Below are positions 1 through 5,140 of a stretch of DNA of 5,140 nt, one piece after another. Position 1 is the stretch's first letter. Each line of letters opens with the position of its first letter. Source of the stretch: Desulfobacteraceae bacterium (GTDB lineage: Bacteria > Desulfobacterota > DSM-4660 > Desulfatiglandales > Desulfatiglandaceae); the NCBI GenBank assembly GCA_011048855.1, contig DSCZ01000464.1, positions 1 through 5,140 on the forward strand, read 5' to 3'. The translations under genes were made by a program, and so were the position numbers. The notes beneath the pieces are model-generated. The model was given only the letters and a program-made list of their open reading frames with translations. It did not search any database and was not told the origin of the DNA.

Positions 1-105
1 GGAAAAGATTCCACGCTATTTGCCGGAAGGTGTCCAGAATTTCATTAAATTTTATCCTTGCCATCGAAAAATCCTCTCAGGCGTCTTAATTGTTCTTGTC
101 GCAGC

Positions 106-134
106 TCCCGTTTTCCCGCTTTTGCGCAACGGGA
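106..134. repeat. Inverted repeat / compound hairpin in leader
   Basis: TCCCGTT at 106-112 is the exact reverse complement of AACGGGA at 128-134. Inside it, CGC (117-119) pairs with GCG (124-126) around a TTTT loop, giving a stem with an asymmetric internal loop. No U tract follows, so an ordinary terminator is unlikely. It may be a structured 5' leader element or part of a dispersed repeat; its function is unknown. Confidence 0.4.
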
Positions 135-158
135 CTTTGTGCTATGAGATTAGTCACG

Positions 159-191
159 ATGGAGTCCCTGTGCAACCTGAAAAGACTCCAT
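159..191. repeat. 8-base inverted repeat just upstream of the DUF3786 ribosome binding site
   Basis: ATGGAGTC at 159-166 and GACTCCAT at 184-191 are exact reverse complements separated by 17 bases. The right arm ends 11 bases before the GGAGA ribosome binding site at 203-207. If transcribed, the hairpin would sit directly 5' of the initiation region. An operator or chance are equally possible. Confidence 0.35.
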
Positions 192-218
192 TTCCGAACT
201 TTGGAGAAAGATCTTGAA

Positions 219-866
219 ATGAAAGGACAAAAACAACTGCTTGACCTCCAGGGATCTGTCGACGTCAGCCCCCCGGCAGTGGAGCGCCGGTGGCTCGAAG
301 CAGCGGGCAGGGATCGGAATTTTCTGTCGAAGATCACCGGGTTTTCGCGGCTGGACAAAGAATCGCTGGGTTTCGATCAACTGGGGCGAAGGCTGGCCGT
401 GGATTTCCGGGTGCAGCGGCTGAAAATCCTGAATGACGGTGTGTGGGAGCCTCTCGACCACCCGGTTCTTGAAATGCTGACGCTGCTGTACTTGGGAAAA
501 GTCGACGATGCCCACCCGATCGGAAAAGATATCGTGAGCTGCAGGGACCTTAAGGAATCCCATTTTTTCACCGGAATCCATGCCTTCGACCTGGCACCGC
601 TTACCGAAAGATATGGAAGCGCCCCTGGAGACTTCGCGGAAGCAGCTGGACGGCTGGGGGGAAGCCCCCTTTCGATGGCCGATACGGCTTACAGGCTGAT
701 GCCGTTTCCAAGGTTGCCTCTGTATTACCTGCTCTGGTACGGGGATGATGAATTCGAGCCACGGATTTCGGTGTTGTTCGACCGCTCGATAGAGAAGGTT
801 TTTCAAGCGGACGCCGTGTGGGCTCTGGTGAACATGACGAGCATGGAGCTGCTCAAGGCCGGCTGA
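219..866 (+). CDS. DUF3786-domain protein, function unknown
   Basis: The 215-residue product matches the DUF3786 family, which is common in anaerobic deltaproteobacteria and some archaea and has no established function. The recognisable part is the C-terminal half: a proline-rich run (MPFPRLPLYYLLW, about 161-173), the acidic GDDEFEP segment (175-181) and the ILFD-like VLFDRS (185-190), followed by a final helix. The central part (about 58-130) begins with VDFRVQRLKIL and includes HPVLEMLTLLYL. Some relatives are joined to an iron-sulfur domain; this one has a single cysteine (C108), so it cannot bind a cluster alone. It has no signal peptide or membrane segment and is probably cytoplasmic. 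I chose the ATG at 219 because GGAGA lies at 203-207 and the family-like sequence begins soon after. The in-frame ATGs at 90 and 159 lack a good binding site and would add residues with no family character. The gene stands alone and converges on the ampG-like gene. Confidence 0.8.
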   Translation: MKGQKQLLDLQGSVDVSPPAVERRWLEAAGRDRNFLSKITGFSRLDKESLGFDQLGRRLAVDFRVQRLKILNDGVWEPLDHPVLEMLTLLYLGKVDDAHPIGKDIVSCRDLKESHFFTGIHAFDLAPLTERYGSAPGDFAEAAGRLGGSPLSMADTAYRLMPFPRLPLYYLLWYGDDEFEPRISVLFDRSIEKVFQADAVWALVNMTSMELLKAG

Positions 867-893
867 TCTTATATGAGGACTCCGCGGACCATT

Positions 894-919
894 GTGTCGG
901 GAATGGAATCCCGACCTAC
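894..919 (-). repeat. REP-like hairpin unit 1 (inverted orientation)
   Basis: GTCGGGA at 896-902 pairs perfectly with TCCCGAC at 909-915 around a 6-base loop (903-908). Read on the - strand, the unit begins with GTAGG (919-915) and has the loop TTCCAT, as in unit 2. A GTAG head before a hairpin is the layout of REP sequences recognised by REP-associated tyrosine transposases (RAYTs). Its position between two converging genes is typical of REPs. The family assignment is inferred from structure, not from a search. Confidence 0.65.
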
Positions 920-931
920 GATATCGGTGCA

Positions 932-959
932 TGTAGGCCGGGTTTCCATACCCGGCGTG
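932..959 (+). repeat. REP-like hairpin unit 2
   Basis: GTAGG at 933-937 leads into a 7-base stem, GCCGGGT (937-943) with ACCCGGC (950-956), around the loop TTCCAT (944-949). It is an inverted partner of unit 1, with the GTAGG heads facing each other 13 bases apart. The core differs from unit 1 at four bases that form two stem pairs, so both stems stay fully paired. Together the units resemble a small BIME. GTGCCGGC at 957-964 may be the decayed start of a third arm. The pair may also act as a transcript end or mRNA 3' stabiliser for both flanking genes. Confidence 0.65.
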
Positions 960-985
960 CCGGCTGACAACGCATATAAGCGAGT

Positions 986-2224
986 TTAAGGCGATTTCGT
1001 GCGCCATGGGGCGACTTTGTACAGGAGCAAAAGGCCTGGAATCGCGATAAGCGTGCAGATTATAAAGTAAATCTCCCAGCTGGTTAATTTGACGAGAAAT
1101 CCTGTGGGAGCGGATATGATGACCCTGGGCACCCCCATGAGGCTCGAAAGCAATGCATACTGCGTGGCGGTGAATTTCTTGTTGGTGATGCTTGCCATAA
1201 ACGCCGCATAGGCGGCCGTTCCCATGCCTCCACTTATGTTTTCAAACGCGATTACACCGGAAAGAAGGGGTATGCTGGGGCCGACTCTCGCAAGGACGGC
1301 GAAAAAAGCGGTTGAGACGGCCTGGAGAATCCCGAATATCCAAAGGGACCGGTTTATCCCGAGTTTGAGCATAATCACGCCGCCGATGAAGCCGCCCCCG
1401 ACGGTCGCCCAGAATCCGAATAATTTGACGACCGTTCCCACCTGACTTTTCGTAAATCCGATGTCCAGGTAAAAGGGGGTTGTCATCGCATAGGCCATGG
1501 TATCACCGATCTTGTAGAGAAAAATAAACGCGAGAATCAGGATCGCGCCGTCGCGCGACAGGAATTCAGTCAGGGGACCCAGCACCGCCTCTTTCATCGA
1601 TGCCGGCATCCTTTCCGTAACCCGGGGCTCCCGTGCACAGAAAGTGGTGATCATCCCCGGGAGCATCCCTGCAGCCATTATTCCGTAAACGAAACGAAAC
1701 GAAACGTAATCAGCCAGAATAAGTCCACCCCCGGAGGCTGCCAGCATGCCGAGCCGGTAGCCGTTGATGTAAAGCGACGAACCCAGGCCCAGTTCTTCAT
1801 CCGTCAGATCCTCCCTCCGATATGCATCGACCACGATATCCTGGGAGGCACTGAAGAACGTGACTAGAAAGGCAACGAATGCAACGGCCCAGGGAGATGC
1901 CGCCGGTTTGCTCATGCCCAGTCCGGCGATGGAACACATGAGTGCGATCTGGGCAGTGAGCAGCCATCCTCGCCTTCGCCCGAGAAACGGAAGTGTGAAC
2001 CGATCGAGGAACGGGGCCCAGAGGAATTTGACGGTATATGGAAGCCCGACCAGGGCCATCACGCCTATCACCGCCAGATCGACCCCTTCTTCTTTCATCC
2101 ACGCCTGGAGCACCGTGATTGTCAGCAGGAGAGGCAACCCGCACGAAAAACCCATGATAAAGGCAACAAGCATTCTAAAGTTGAATATCGCCCGGAAAAA
2201 AGGGAATTTATCACTCAAATTCAT
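986..2224 (-). CDS. ampG: AmpG-family muropeptide permease (MFS transporter)
   Basis: This inner-membrane carrier of the major facilitator superfamily is expected to import GlcNAc-anhydro-MurNAc (peptides) released by cell-wall turnover for recycling. The 412-residue product follows the Escherichia coli AmpG sequence closely: GFSCGLPLLLTITVLQAWM (25-43), KFLWAPFLDRFTLPFLGRRR (66-85), SASQDIVVDAY (125-135), GYRLGML (155-161), LYKIGD (236-241), FENISGGMGTAAY (327-339) and TATQYALLSS (352-361). About twelve hydrophobic segments can be counted, from roughly 18-38 to 384-402. E. coli AmpG is longer (491 residues) and has two more C-terminal membrane segments, which are absent here. I chose the ATG at 2224 because GGTGA lies five bases upstream on the - strand; the ATG at 2236 and TTG at 2257 lack such a site. 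No beta-lactamase or AmpR gene is in the window, so a recycling role is more likely than resistance signalling. Transport of a related sugar-peptide cannot be excluded. Confidence 0.88.
   Translation of the reverse strand: MNLSDKFPFFRAIFNFRMLVAFIMGFSCGLPLLLTITVLQAWMKEEGVDLAVIGVMALVGLPYTVKFLWAPFLDRFTLPFLGRRRGWLLTAQIALMCSIAGLGMSKPAASPWAVAFVAFLVTFFSASQDIVVDAYRREDLTDEELGLGSSLYINGYRLGMLAASGGGLILADYVSFRFVYGIMAAGMLPGMITTFCAREPRVTERMPASMKEAVLGPLTEFLSRDGAILILAFIFLYKIGDTMAYAMTTPFYLDIGFTKSQVGTVVKLFGFWATVGGGFIGGVIMLKLGINRSLWIFGILQAVSTAFFAVLARVGPSIPLLSGVIAFENISGGMGTAAYAAFMASITNKKFTATQYALLSSLMGVPRVIISAPTGFLVKLTSWEIYFIICTLIAIPGLLLLYKVAPWRTKSP
1689..1706. repeat. Short tandem pentanucleotide (ACGAA x3.6) inside ampG
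   Basis: Three full copies of ACGAA plus ACG occur in a row within the ampG-like coding region, where the - strand encodes VSFRFV. A gain or loss of one unit would shift the frame. The tract is short for a phase-variable locus and is likely a by-product of the Phe/Arg/Ser codons. Confidence 0.5.
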
Positions 2225-2351
2225 ACATTTCACCATGGCGGAGGAAGAGATCGGCAAAAGACGCTTGCTTTATTGTTTCGGACGCATTCAGCAGGTGTGA
2301 TACCATAATTTCCGTTGATGCTGCAAACGGCGGCACAGTGGGAAAAATTCT

Positions 2352-2380
2352 TTGCTTGTGGGAATCCTGCTTGTTTTGAT
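2352..2380 (+). promoter_or_regulatory. Weak candidate sigma-70 promoter for map-queG
   Basis: The -35-like TTGCTT (2352-2357) and -10-like TTTGAT (2375-2380) are 17 bases apart, each matching four of six consensus bases. Transcription would begin near 2387, giving a leader of about 60 bases before the map start. A match this weak is expected by chance fairly often in AT-rich DNA. Confidence 0.2.
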
Positions 2381-2385
2381 ATGTT

Positions 2386-2405
2386 CGATACGTTTTGTGG
2401 TATCG
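2386..2405. repeat. CGATAC-N8-GTATCG inverted repeat, possible operator
   Basis: CGATAC at 2386-2391 is the exact reverse complement of GTATCG at 2400-2405, with eight bases between. Its half-site spacing would suit a dimeric repressor, and it would overlap the start of transcription if the weak promoter at 2352-2380 is real. A six-base match can arise by chance. Confidence 0.25.
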
Positions 2406-2445
2406 GTTTTTAAATGATGAATTTGAAAGAATTAAAAGGAAAAAA

Positions 2446-3333
2446 ATGAAAAAGCCAGGACGTAATGATCCGTGCCCTTGTGGCAGTGGGAAAAAATACA
2501 AGAACTGTTGCCTTCGCAAAGATGAAGAGACCGGGGTCGATTTCAAGAGGCTTTACCTTCAGAAATATCGAATACGGTTGAAAAATAAAGACGACATAGA
2601 GGGCATAACACAGGCCGGGCGGCTCGCAGTCGAAACCCTGGACCTTGTGGAAAGCCGGCTCAGGATAGGCCTTTCCACCGAGGAAATCAACACCATCGTT
2701 CATGAATTCACTATCGCTCGGGGTGCGGTTCCAGCCCCATTGAATTACCGCGGATTTCCGAAAAGTGTCTGTGTGTCGGTCAACGACGTGATATGCCACG
2801 GCATTCCGGGCCCCTACCGGCTGAAGGACGGGGACATCGTCAATGTGGATGTGACCCCGATATTGAACGGCTACTATGGCGACACCAGTAAAACTTTCTT
2901 CGTGGGGACACCAAGCAGGGATGCAGCAAAAATTGTCAGGGTCGCAGCCGAAAGCCTGGTAAGGGGCGTCTCCAAGGTAAAGCCGGGAAATACGCTGGGC
3001 GACATCGGTTATGCGATACAACATTACGCTGAAGGCGAAGCCTGTTCGGTAGTAAGAGAATTCGTGGGGCATGGCGTAGGCTTTGATTTTCACGAACCTC
3101 CCCAGGTTCTTCATTACGGCAGAAAAGGGGATGGGATAATCCTTGTACCCGGCATGGTTTTTACCATAGAACCCATGATCAACCTGGGAAAAAAAGACCT
3201 GCGGGTGCTCGAAGATGATTGGACCGTGGTTACGCAGGACGGTTCGCTCTCAGCCCAGTTCGAGCAGACGGTGCTGGTAACCGAAAACGGATGCAGTCTT
3301 CTCACGCCTTTCGATCCACTTGCCGGTTTGTAA
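2446..3333 (+). CDS. map: Type I methionine aminopeptidase with N-terminal SEC-C zinc motif
   Basis: This cytoplasmic metallopeptidase removes the initiator methionine from new proteins as they leave the ribosome. Of 295 residues, the first 22 form an SEC-C motif, [16 protein letters not shown], with zinc-type cysteines C10, C12, C21 and C22 (CxC-x8-CC). A linker to about 45 leads into the catalytic domain. All five metal ligands are present by comparison with the E. coli enzyme: D135, D146, H209, E242 and E273. So are the substrate-site histidines H118 (CHGIP) and H216 ([10 protein letters not shown]). The ATG at 2446 was chosen because AAAAGGA ends five bases before it and the SEC-C motif follows at once; the upstream in-frame start at 2395 has no such support. 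The E. coli enzyme is about 30 residues shorter and lacks the motif, but SEC-C-tagged forms are known, for example in Chlamydia. SecA's similar tail binds ribosomes, so the motif may dock this enzyme near the exit tunnel (inference). queG follows 31 bases later, probably co-transcribed. Confidence 0.95.
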
Positions 3334-3351
3334 GCCGGGATAAAGGAACTG

Positions 3352-3367
3352 AAGGAAAAAGATTTTG
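3352..3367 (+). promoter_or_regulatory. Ribosome binding site deciding the queG TTG start
   Basis: AAGGA at 3352-3356 stands eight bases before the TTG at 3365-3367. The only nearby ATG, at 3369, is in another frame and closes after 16 codons. The other in-frame starts (GTG 3410, GTG 3416, ATG 3419) have no binding site at a good distance; GGGGAG at 3391-3396 is 13 bases from GTG 3410. Confidence 0.5.
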
Positions 3368-4306
3368 AATGGTTGCGGAGGATTTTCAGCGGGGAGAAGC
3401 TCCAACGCGGTGGCAGTGATGGAAACCGCTTGCTCCCTGGGCTTCGTCTCCTTCGGGGTCGCTCCCGCCTCAGTGCCTCCCTTTTATGATGAGCTGGTCC
3501 GCTGGCTCACCGAAGGGAAGCACGGCGATATGAAATGGTTTGAGAGAAACCTCCGGTTGCGCCGCGATCCGTCAGGGCTTCTCAAGGACTGCCGTGCTGT
3601 GGTTTGTCTTGCCTATCCCTACAGCAGGGAAAAGCCGTGCACCCCCGATGGATTCAGTGCCTCCCGTTACTCCGAACCACTCCTGGATGATTACCATGTA
3701 AGGTTAAGGAAGCTTGCGGGCGAGGTTGCGGGGGTGATAAGGCGACTGCACCCGGACAGCCGCTCGCGGGTATGCGTGGATTCGGCGCCGGTGATGGAAC
3801 GAAGCCTGGCGGCGGCGGCCGGTGTAGGGTTCATCGGAAAGAACACGTCTCTGATTGTACCTGGAGTCGGGTCCTGTGTATACCTGGTTGAAATTCTTAC
3901 CACCGCGCCTCTTGCGTCCACCCCGCCTCTTCCGGAATCAGCCGGGTCTTGCGGCGAATGCAACAGGTGCGTGGATGTGTGCCCAGCGGGAGCTTTAGAG
4001 GCGCCTTACCGCCTGGATGCGAGAAAATGCCTTTCCTATCTGACGATCGAACACAGGGCTCCCGTGAACGCGGAAACCGGCAGGATTATGGGCTCCTGCA
4101 TCCTGGGCTGCGACAGGTGCCAGGAAGTCTGTCCGTTCAACGCAAACATGAATTCCGTGAACATATGCCTGCCGTCTTCGATTGATTTTTTAAATATGGA
4201 TGATGCGGCCTTTAATGCCCGTTTCGGCCGCACCGCGCTTGCAAGGGCAGGTATGCGGAAGATCAAGGAAAACATCGAAGCCGTGAAAGCGTCGGCTACC
4301 CCCTGA
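3365..4306 (+). CDS. queG: Epoxyqueuosine reductase QueG (short form, TTG start likely)
   Basis: QueG catalyses the last step of queuosine synthesis, reducing epoxyqueuosine to queuosine in the anticodon wobble position of tRNAs for Asp, Asn, His and Tyr. It uses cobalamin and two [4Fe-4S] clusters. Visible signatures in the 313 residues: LGFVSFGVAP (25-34), the cobalamin-domain segment VDSAPVMERSLA with the likely catalytic acid D139, GFIGKN (155-160), the first ferredoxin motif C196-x2-C199-x2-C202-x3-C206-P, then C222 in RKCLSYLTIEH, and C249-x2-C252-x3-C256-P. The chain ends at the point where longer relatives such as B. subtilis QueG (about 386) continue into a HEAT-like domain, so that domain is missing; short forms are common. 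The TTG at 3365 is preferred because AAGGA lies at 3352-3356, eight bases away, and it keeps an N-terminal helix before LGF. GTG at 3410 or ATG at 3419 are alternatives. The 3' end overlaps the convergent desulfurase by 11 bases. Confidence 0.9.
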   Translation: MNGCGGFSAGRSSNAVAVMETACSLGFVSFGVAPASVPPFYDELVRWLTEGKHGDMKWFERNLRLRRDPSGLLKDCRAVVCLAYPYSREKPCTPDGFSASRYSEPLLDDYHVRLRKLAGEVAGVIRRLHPDSRSRVCVDSAPVMERSLAAAAGVGFIGKNTSLIVPGVGSCVYLVEILTTAPLASTPPLPESAGSCGECNRCVDVCPAGALEAPYRLDARKCLSYLTIEHRAPVNAETGRIMGSCILGCDRCQEVCPFNANMNSVNICLPSSIDFLNMDDAAFNARFGRTALARAGMRKIKENIEAVKASATP

Positions 4307-4319
4307 GTTTTTTCACGGC
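4280..4319. repeat. 9-base palindrome spanning the queG/desulfurase overlap
   Basis: GCCGTGAAA at 4280-4288 and TTTCACGGC at 4311-4319 are exact reverse complements with 22 bases between them, which contain both stop codons. Both arms code for Ala-Val-Lys, in queG on the + strand and in the desulfurase on the - strand. Transcripts from either direction would form the same stem. No U run follows the stem on either strand, so it is not a standard intrinsic terminator, though it could be a weak bidirectional end or a 3' stability element. Confidence 0.5.
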
Positions 4320-5140
4320 CGAGGCGACCACATCTACGGCCCGGTCGATTTCACGGGTGGTGGTCATCCTGCCGACCGAGAATCGGATGGTACCAACGGC
4401 CCATTCCCTGGATATACCCATGGCCTGAAGCACATGGGAAATCTCCACCCTGTCCGAATGGCAGGCGGCTCCCGCCGAAGCGGCCACATCCAGCCCTATC
4501 TCCTCCAGAAGCCGGTTGGCCTCGATGCCAAGGAAAGATACGCTCGAGGTATTGGGAAGGCGACTGCTGCGGTGTCCGTTGAACCGGATATCGGGGATCC
4601 CAATCTCGATTCCTTTTTCAAGTCTGTCCCGCATCTCCCGCATATGGGCCTGGTTATGGTCGAGGTCGCGTTGGGCGATTTCACAGGCCTTTCCCAGGCC
4701 GACAATTTCGAGAACATTTTCGGTCCCTGCCCTGATTCCCCTCTCCTGGCCCGCCCCGTGAAACAATCTGTCCGCTTGAAGACCGCTCCGGATATACAAA
4801 GCCCCTACGCCTTTGGGGGCGTATAGCTTGTGTCCGGCAAGCGACAGAAGCGCCACCCCCATTTCATCCACCCGCGTTGGGATTTTACCCACCGACTGGG
4901 CGGCATCCGTGTGAAGCGGGATACCGTTATCAAAGGCCACGCGGGCGATTTCTGCGATCGGTTGGATGGTCCCGACTTCGTTGTTGGCGTGCATGATGGA
5001 GATCATGACCGTATCCGGCTGAAGGGCACCTTCCACATCCGAAGGATCGATCATCCCAACTTCATCCACCGGGATGTAACTGACCGAAAACCCGTGCCCT
5101 TCCATGAACCGGCAGGCTTCCATCACCGCCGGATGCTCGA
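4296..5140 (-). CDS. Cysteine desulfurase, NifS/IscS family (5' end outside window)
   Basis: This PLP enzyme takes sulfur from L-cysteine as a persulfide for Fe-S clusters or thionucleosides. The frame is open to the window edge and begins with EHPAV, a typical internal family motif, so about 100 N-terminal residues lie beyond the edge; the GTG/ATG near 5126 is not the real start. Counting the visible E as 1 (280 residues seen): H50 in HANNEVG, D78 and Q81 in HTDAAQS, the PLP lysine K104 in AGHK, RAGTEN (136-141), and the active-site cysteine C226 in SAGAACHSD ahead of ISHVL. The catalytic cysteine lies in a long loop, as in group I enzymes. The His after the cysteine differs from the Thr or Ser usual in IscS and NifS. 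The chain stops soon after IRFSVGR and lacks the longer IscS tail that contacts IscU, so it looks more NifS-like than IscS. No scaffold gene is in view, so its acceptor is unknown. Confidence 0.93.
   Translation of the reverse strand, partial: EHPAVMEACRFMEGHGFSVSYIPVDEVGMIDPSDVEGALQPDTVMISIMHANNEVGTIQPIAEIARVAFDNGIPLHTDAAQSVGKIPTRVDEMGVALLSLAGHKLYAPKGVGALYIRSGLQADRLFHGAGQERGIRAGTENVLEIVGLGKACEIAQRDLDHNQAHMREMRDRLEKGIEIGIPDIRFNGHRSSRLPNTSSVSFLGIEANRLLEEIGLDVAASAGAACHSDRVEISHVLQAMGISREWAVGTIRFSVGRMTTTREIDRAVDVVASAVKKLRG

Larger units (their letters stand above)
1..218. other. Leader region upstream of the DUF3786 gene, no confident gene
   Basis: No gene can be firmly supported here. The + frame starting at base 2 is open from the window edge to a TGA at 215-217, one base before the ATG of the next gene. 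Its 71 residues include a hydrophobic run (ILSGVLIVLVAAPVFPLL), but I recognise no family. It could be the tail of an upstream gene, a small membrane peptide with a start at 20, or chance. Two inverted repeats are visible: a 7-base pair of arms at 106-112 and 128-134, with a nested CGC/GCG stem, and an 8-base pair at 159-166 and 184-191. Neither is followed by a T run, so they are not plain intrinsic terminators. No convincing sigma-70 promoter was seen. Confidence 0.4.
2225..2445. promoter_or_regulatory. Divergent intergenic control region between ampG-like and map genes
   Basis: This 221-base stretch lies between two genes transcribed away from each other, so it must hold the promoters for both unless transcription comes from further off. 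It is more AT-rich than the genes, mainly at 2340-2445. For the + direction, TTGCTT (2352-2357) with TTTGAT (2375-2380) at 17-base spacing is a weak sigma-70 candidate. For the - direction only poor matches were seen. No riboswitch, tRNA or small gene was recognised. Confidence 0.5.

Noticed and set aside
881..888. TCCGCGGA palindrome after the DUF3786 stop codon
   Set aside because: It is a fully self-complementary 8-mer with no loop, so it cannot form a normal hairpin, and no T run follows; likely chance.
150..1007. Long 285-codon - strand open frame opposite the DUF3786 gene
   Set aside because: It lies almost wholly antisense to a gene with recognisable family sequence, crosses the REP-like pair, and its translation (rich in His, Arg, Ser and Pro) has no family character.
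1689..1706. ACGAA tandem tract as a phase-variation switch
   Set aside because: At 3.6 copies it is too short for frequent slippage, and the encoded Ser-Phe-Arg-Phe explains it.
986..2224. AmpG as part of a beta-lactamase resistance locus
   Set aside because: No ampC, ampR or ampD gene is visible nearby; AmpG alone supports cell-wall recycling only.
2225..2257. Longer ampG start at TTG 2257 or ATG 2236
   Set aside because: Neither has a ribosome binding site, and the added residues MPISSSAMVKC precede the point where the family sequence begins; ATG 2224 has GGTGA five bases upstream.
2410..3114. 234-codon - strand open frame opposite map
   Set aside because: It is the shadow of the aminopeptidase gene, whose full set of catalytic residues leaves no doubt about the coding strand.
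4307..4313. T run after the queG stop as an intrinsic terminator
   Set aside because: The T run lies inside the loop and right arm of the palindrome instead of after a stem, so it does not fit an intrinsic terminator for queG.
4434..4826. 130-codon + strand open frame opposite the desulfurase
   Set aside because: It is antisense to a region encoding the PLP lysine and active-site cysteine; the product resembles nothing known.

Overview
The window shows a stretch of ordinary bacterial chromosome with five protein genes: two complete ones on the + strand as a likely pair, one complete + gene at the left, and two on the - strand, one of them cut by the right edge. Moderate GC, a DUF3786-type protein, an SEC-C-tagged methionine aminopeptidase and a short HEAT-less epoxyqueuosine reductase together suggest an anaerobic deltaproteobacterium (Desulfobacterota, sulfate-reducing or syntrophic type). 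This is inference from gene content, since there is no rRNA or other taxonomic marker. No prophage, insertion sequence, CRISPR array, tRNA or rRNA was seen.

Layout. 1-218 is a leader-like stretch holding two short inverted repeats and an open frame that runs in from the left edge. 219-866 (+) is a DUF3786-domain protein of unknown function. 867-985 lies between converging genes and carries a pair of inverted REP-like hairpins with GTAGG heads. 986-2224 (-) is an AmpG-family muropeptide permease. 2225-2445 is the divergent control region between that gene and the next. 2446-3333 (+) is a type I methionine aminopeptidase with an N-terminal SEC-C zinc motif. It is followed after 31 bases by 3365-4306 (+), queG, probably in the same transcript. 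4296-5140 (-) is the C-terminal 280 residues of a NifS/IscS-type cysteine desulfurase. It converges on queG, and the two coding regions overlap by 11 bases.

Function. The genes are mostly housekeeping: N-terminal methionine removal, tRNA queuosine completion, sulfur mobilisation for Fe-S clusters and thionucleosides, and peptidoglycan recycling. QueG needs two [4Fe-4S] clusters, so a neighbouring desulfurase makes functional sense, but the two genes are on opposite strands and not in an operon. I did not find a clearly new biological system. The signals most worth a second look are the REP-like pair with compensatory stem changes, the palindrome spanning the queG/desulfurase overlap, the SEC-C-tagged aminopeptidase, and the unexplained leader upstream of the DUF3786 gene.
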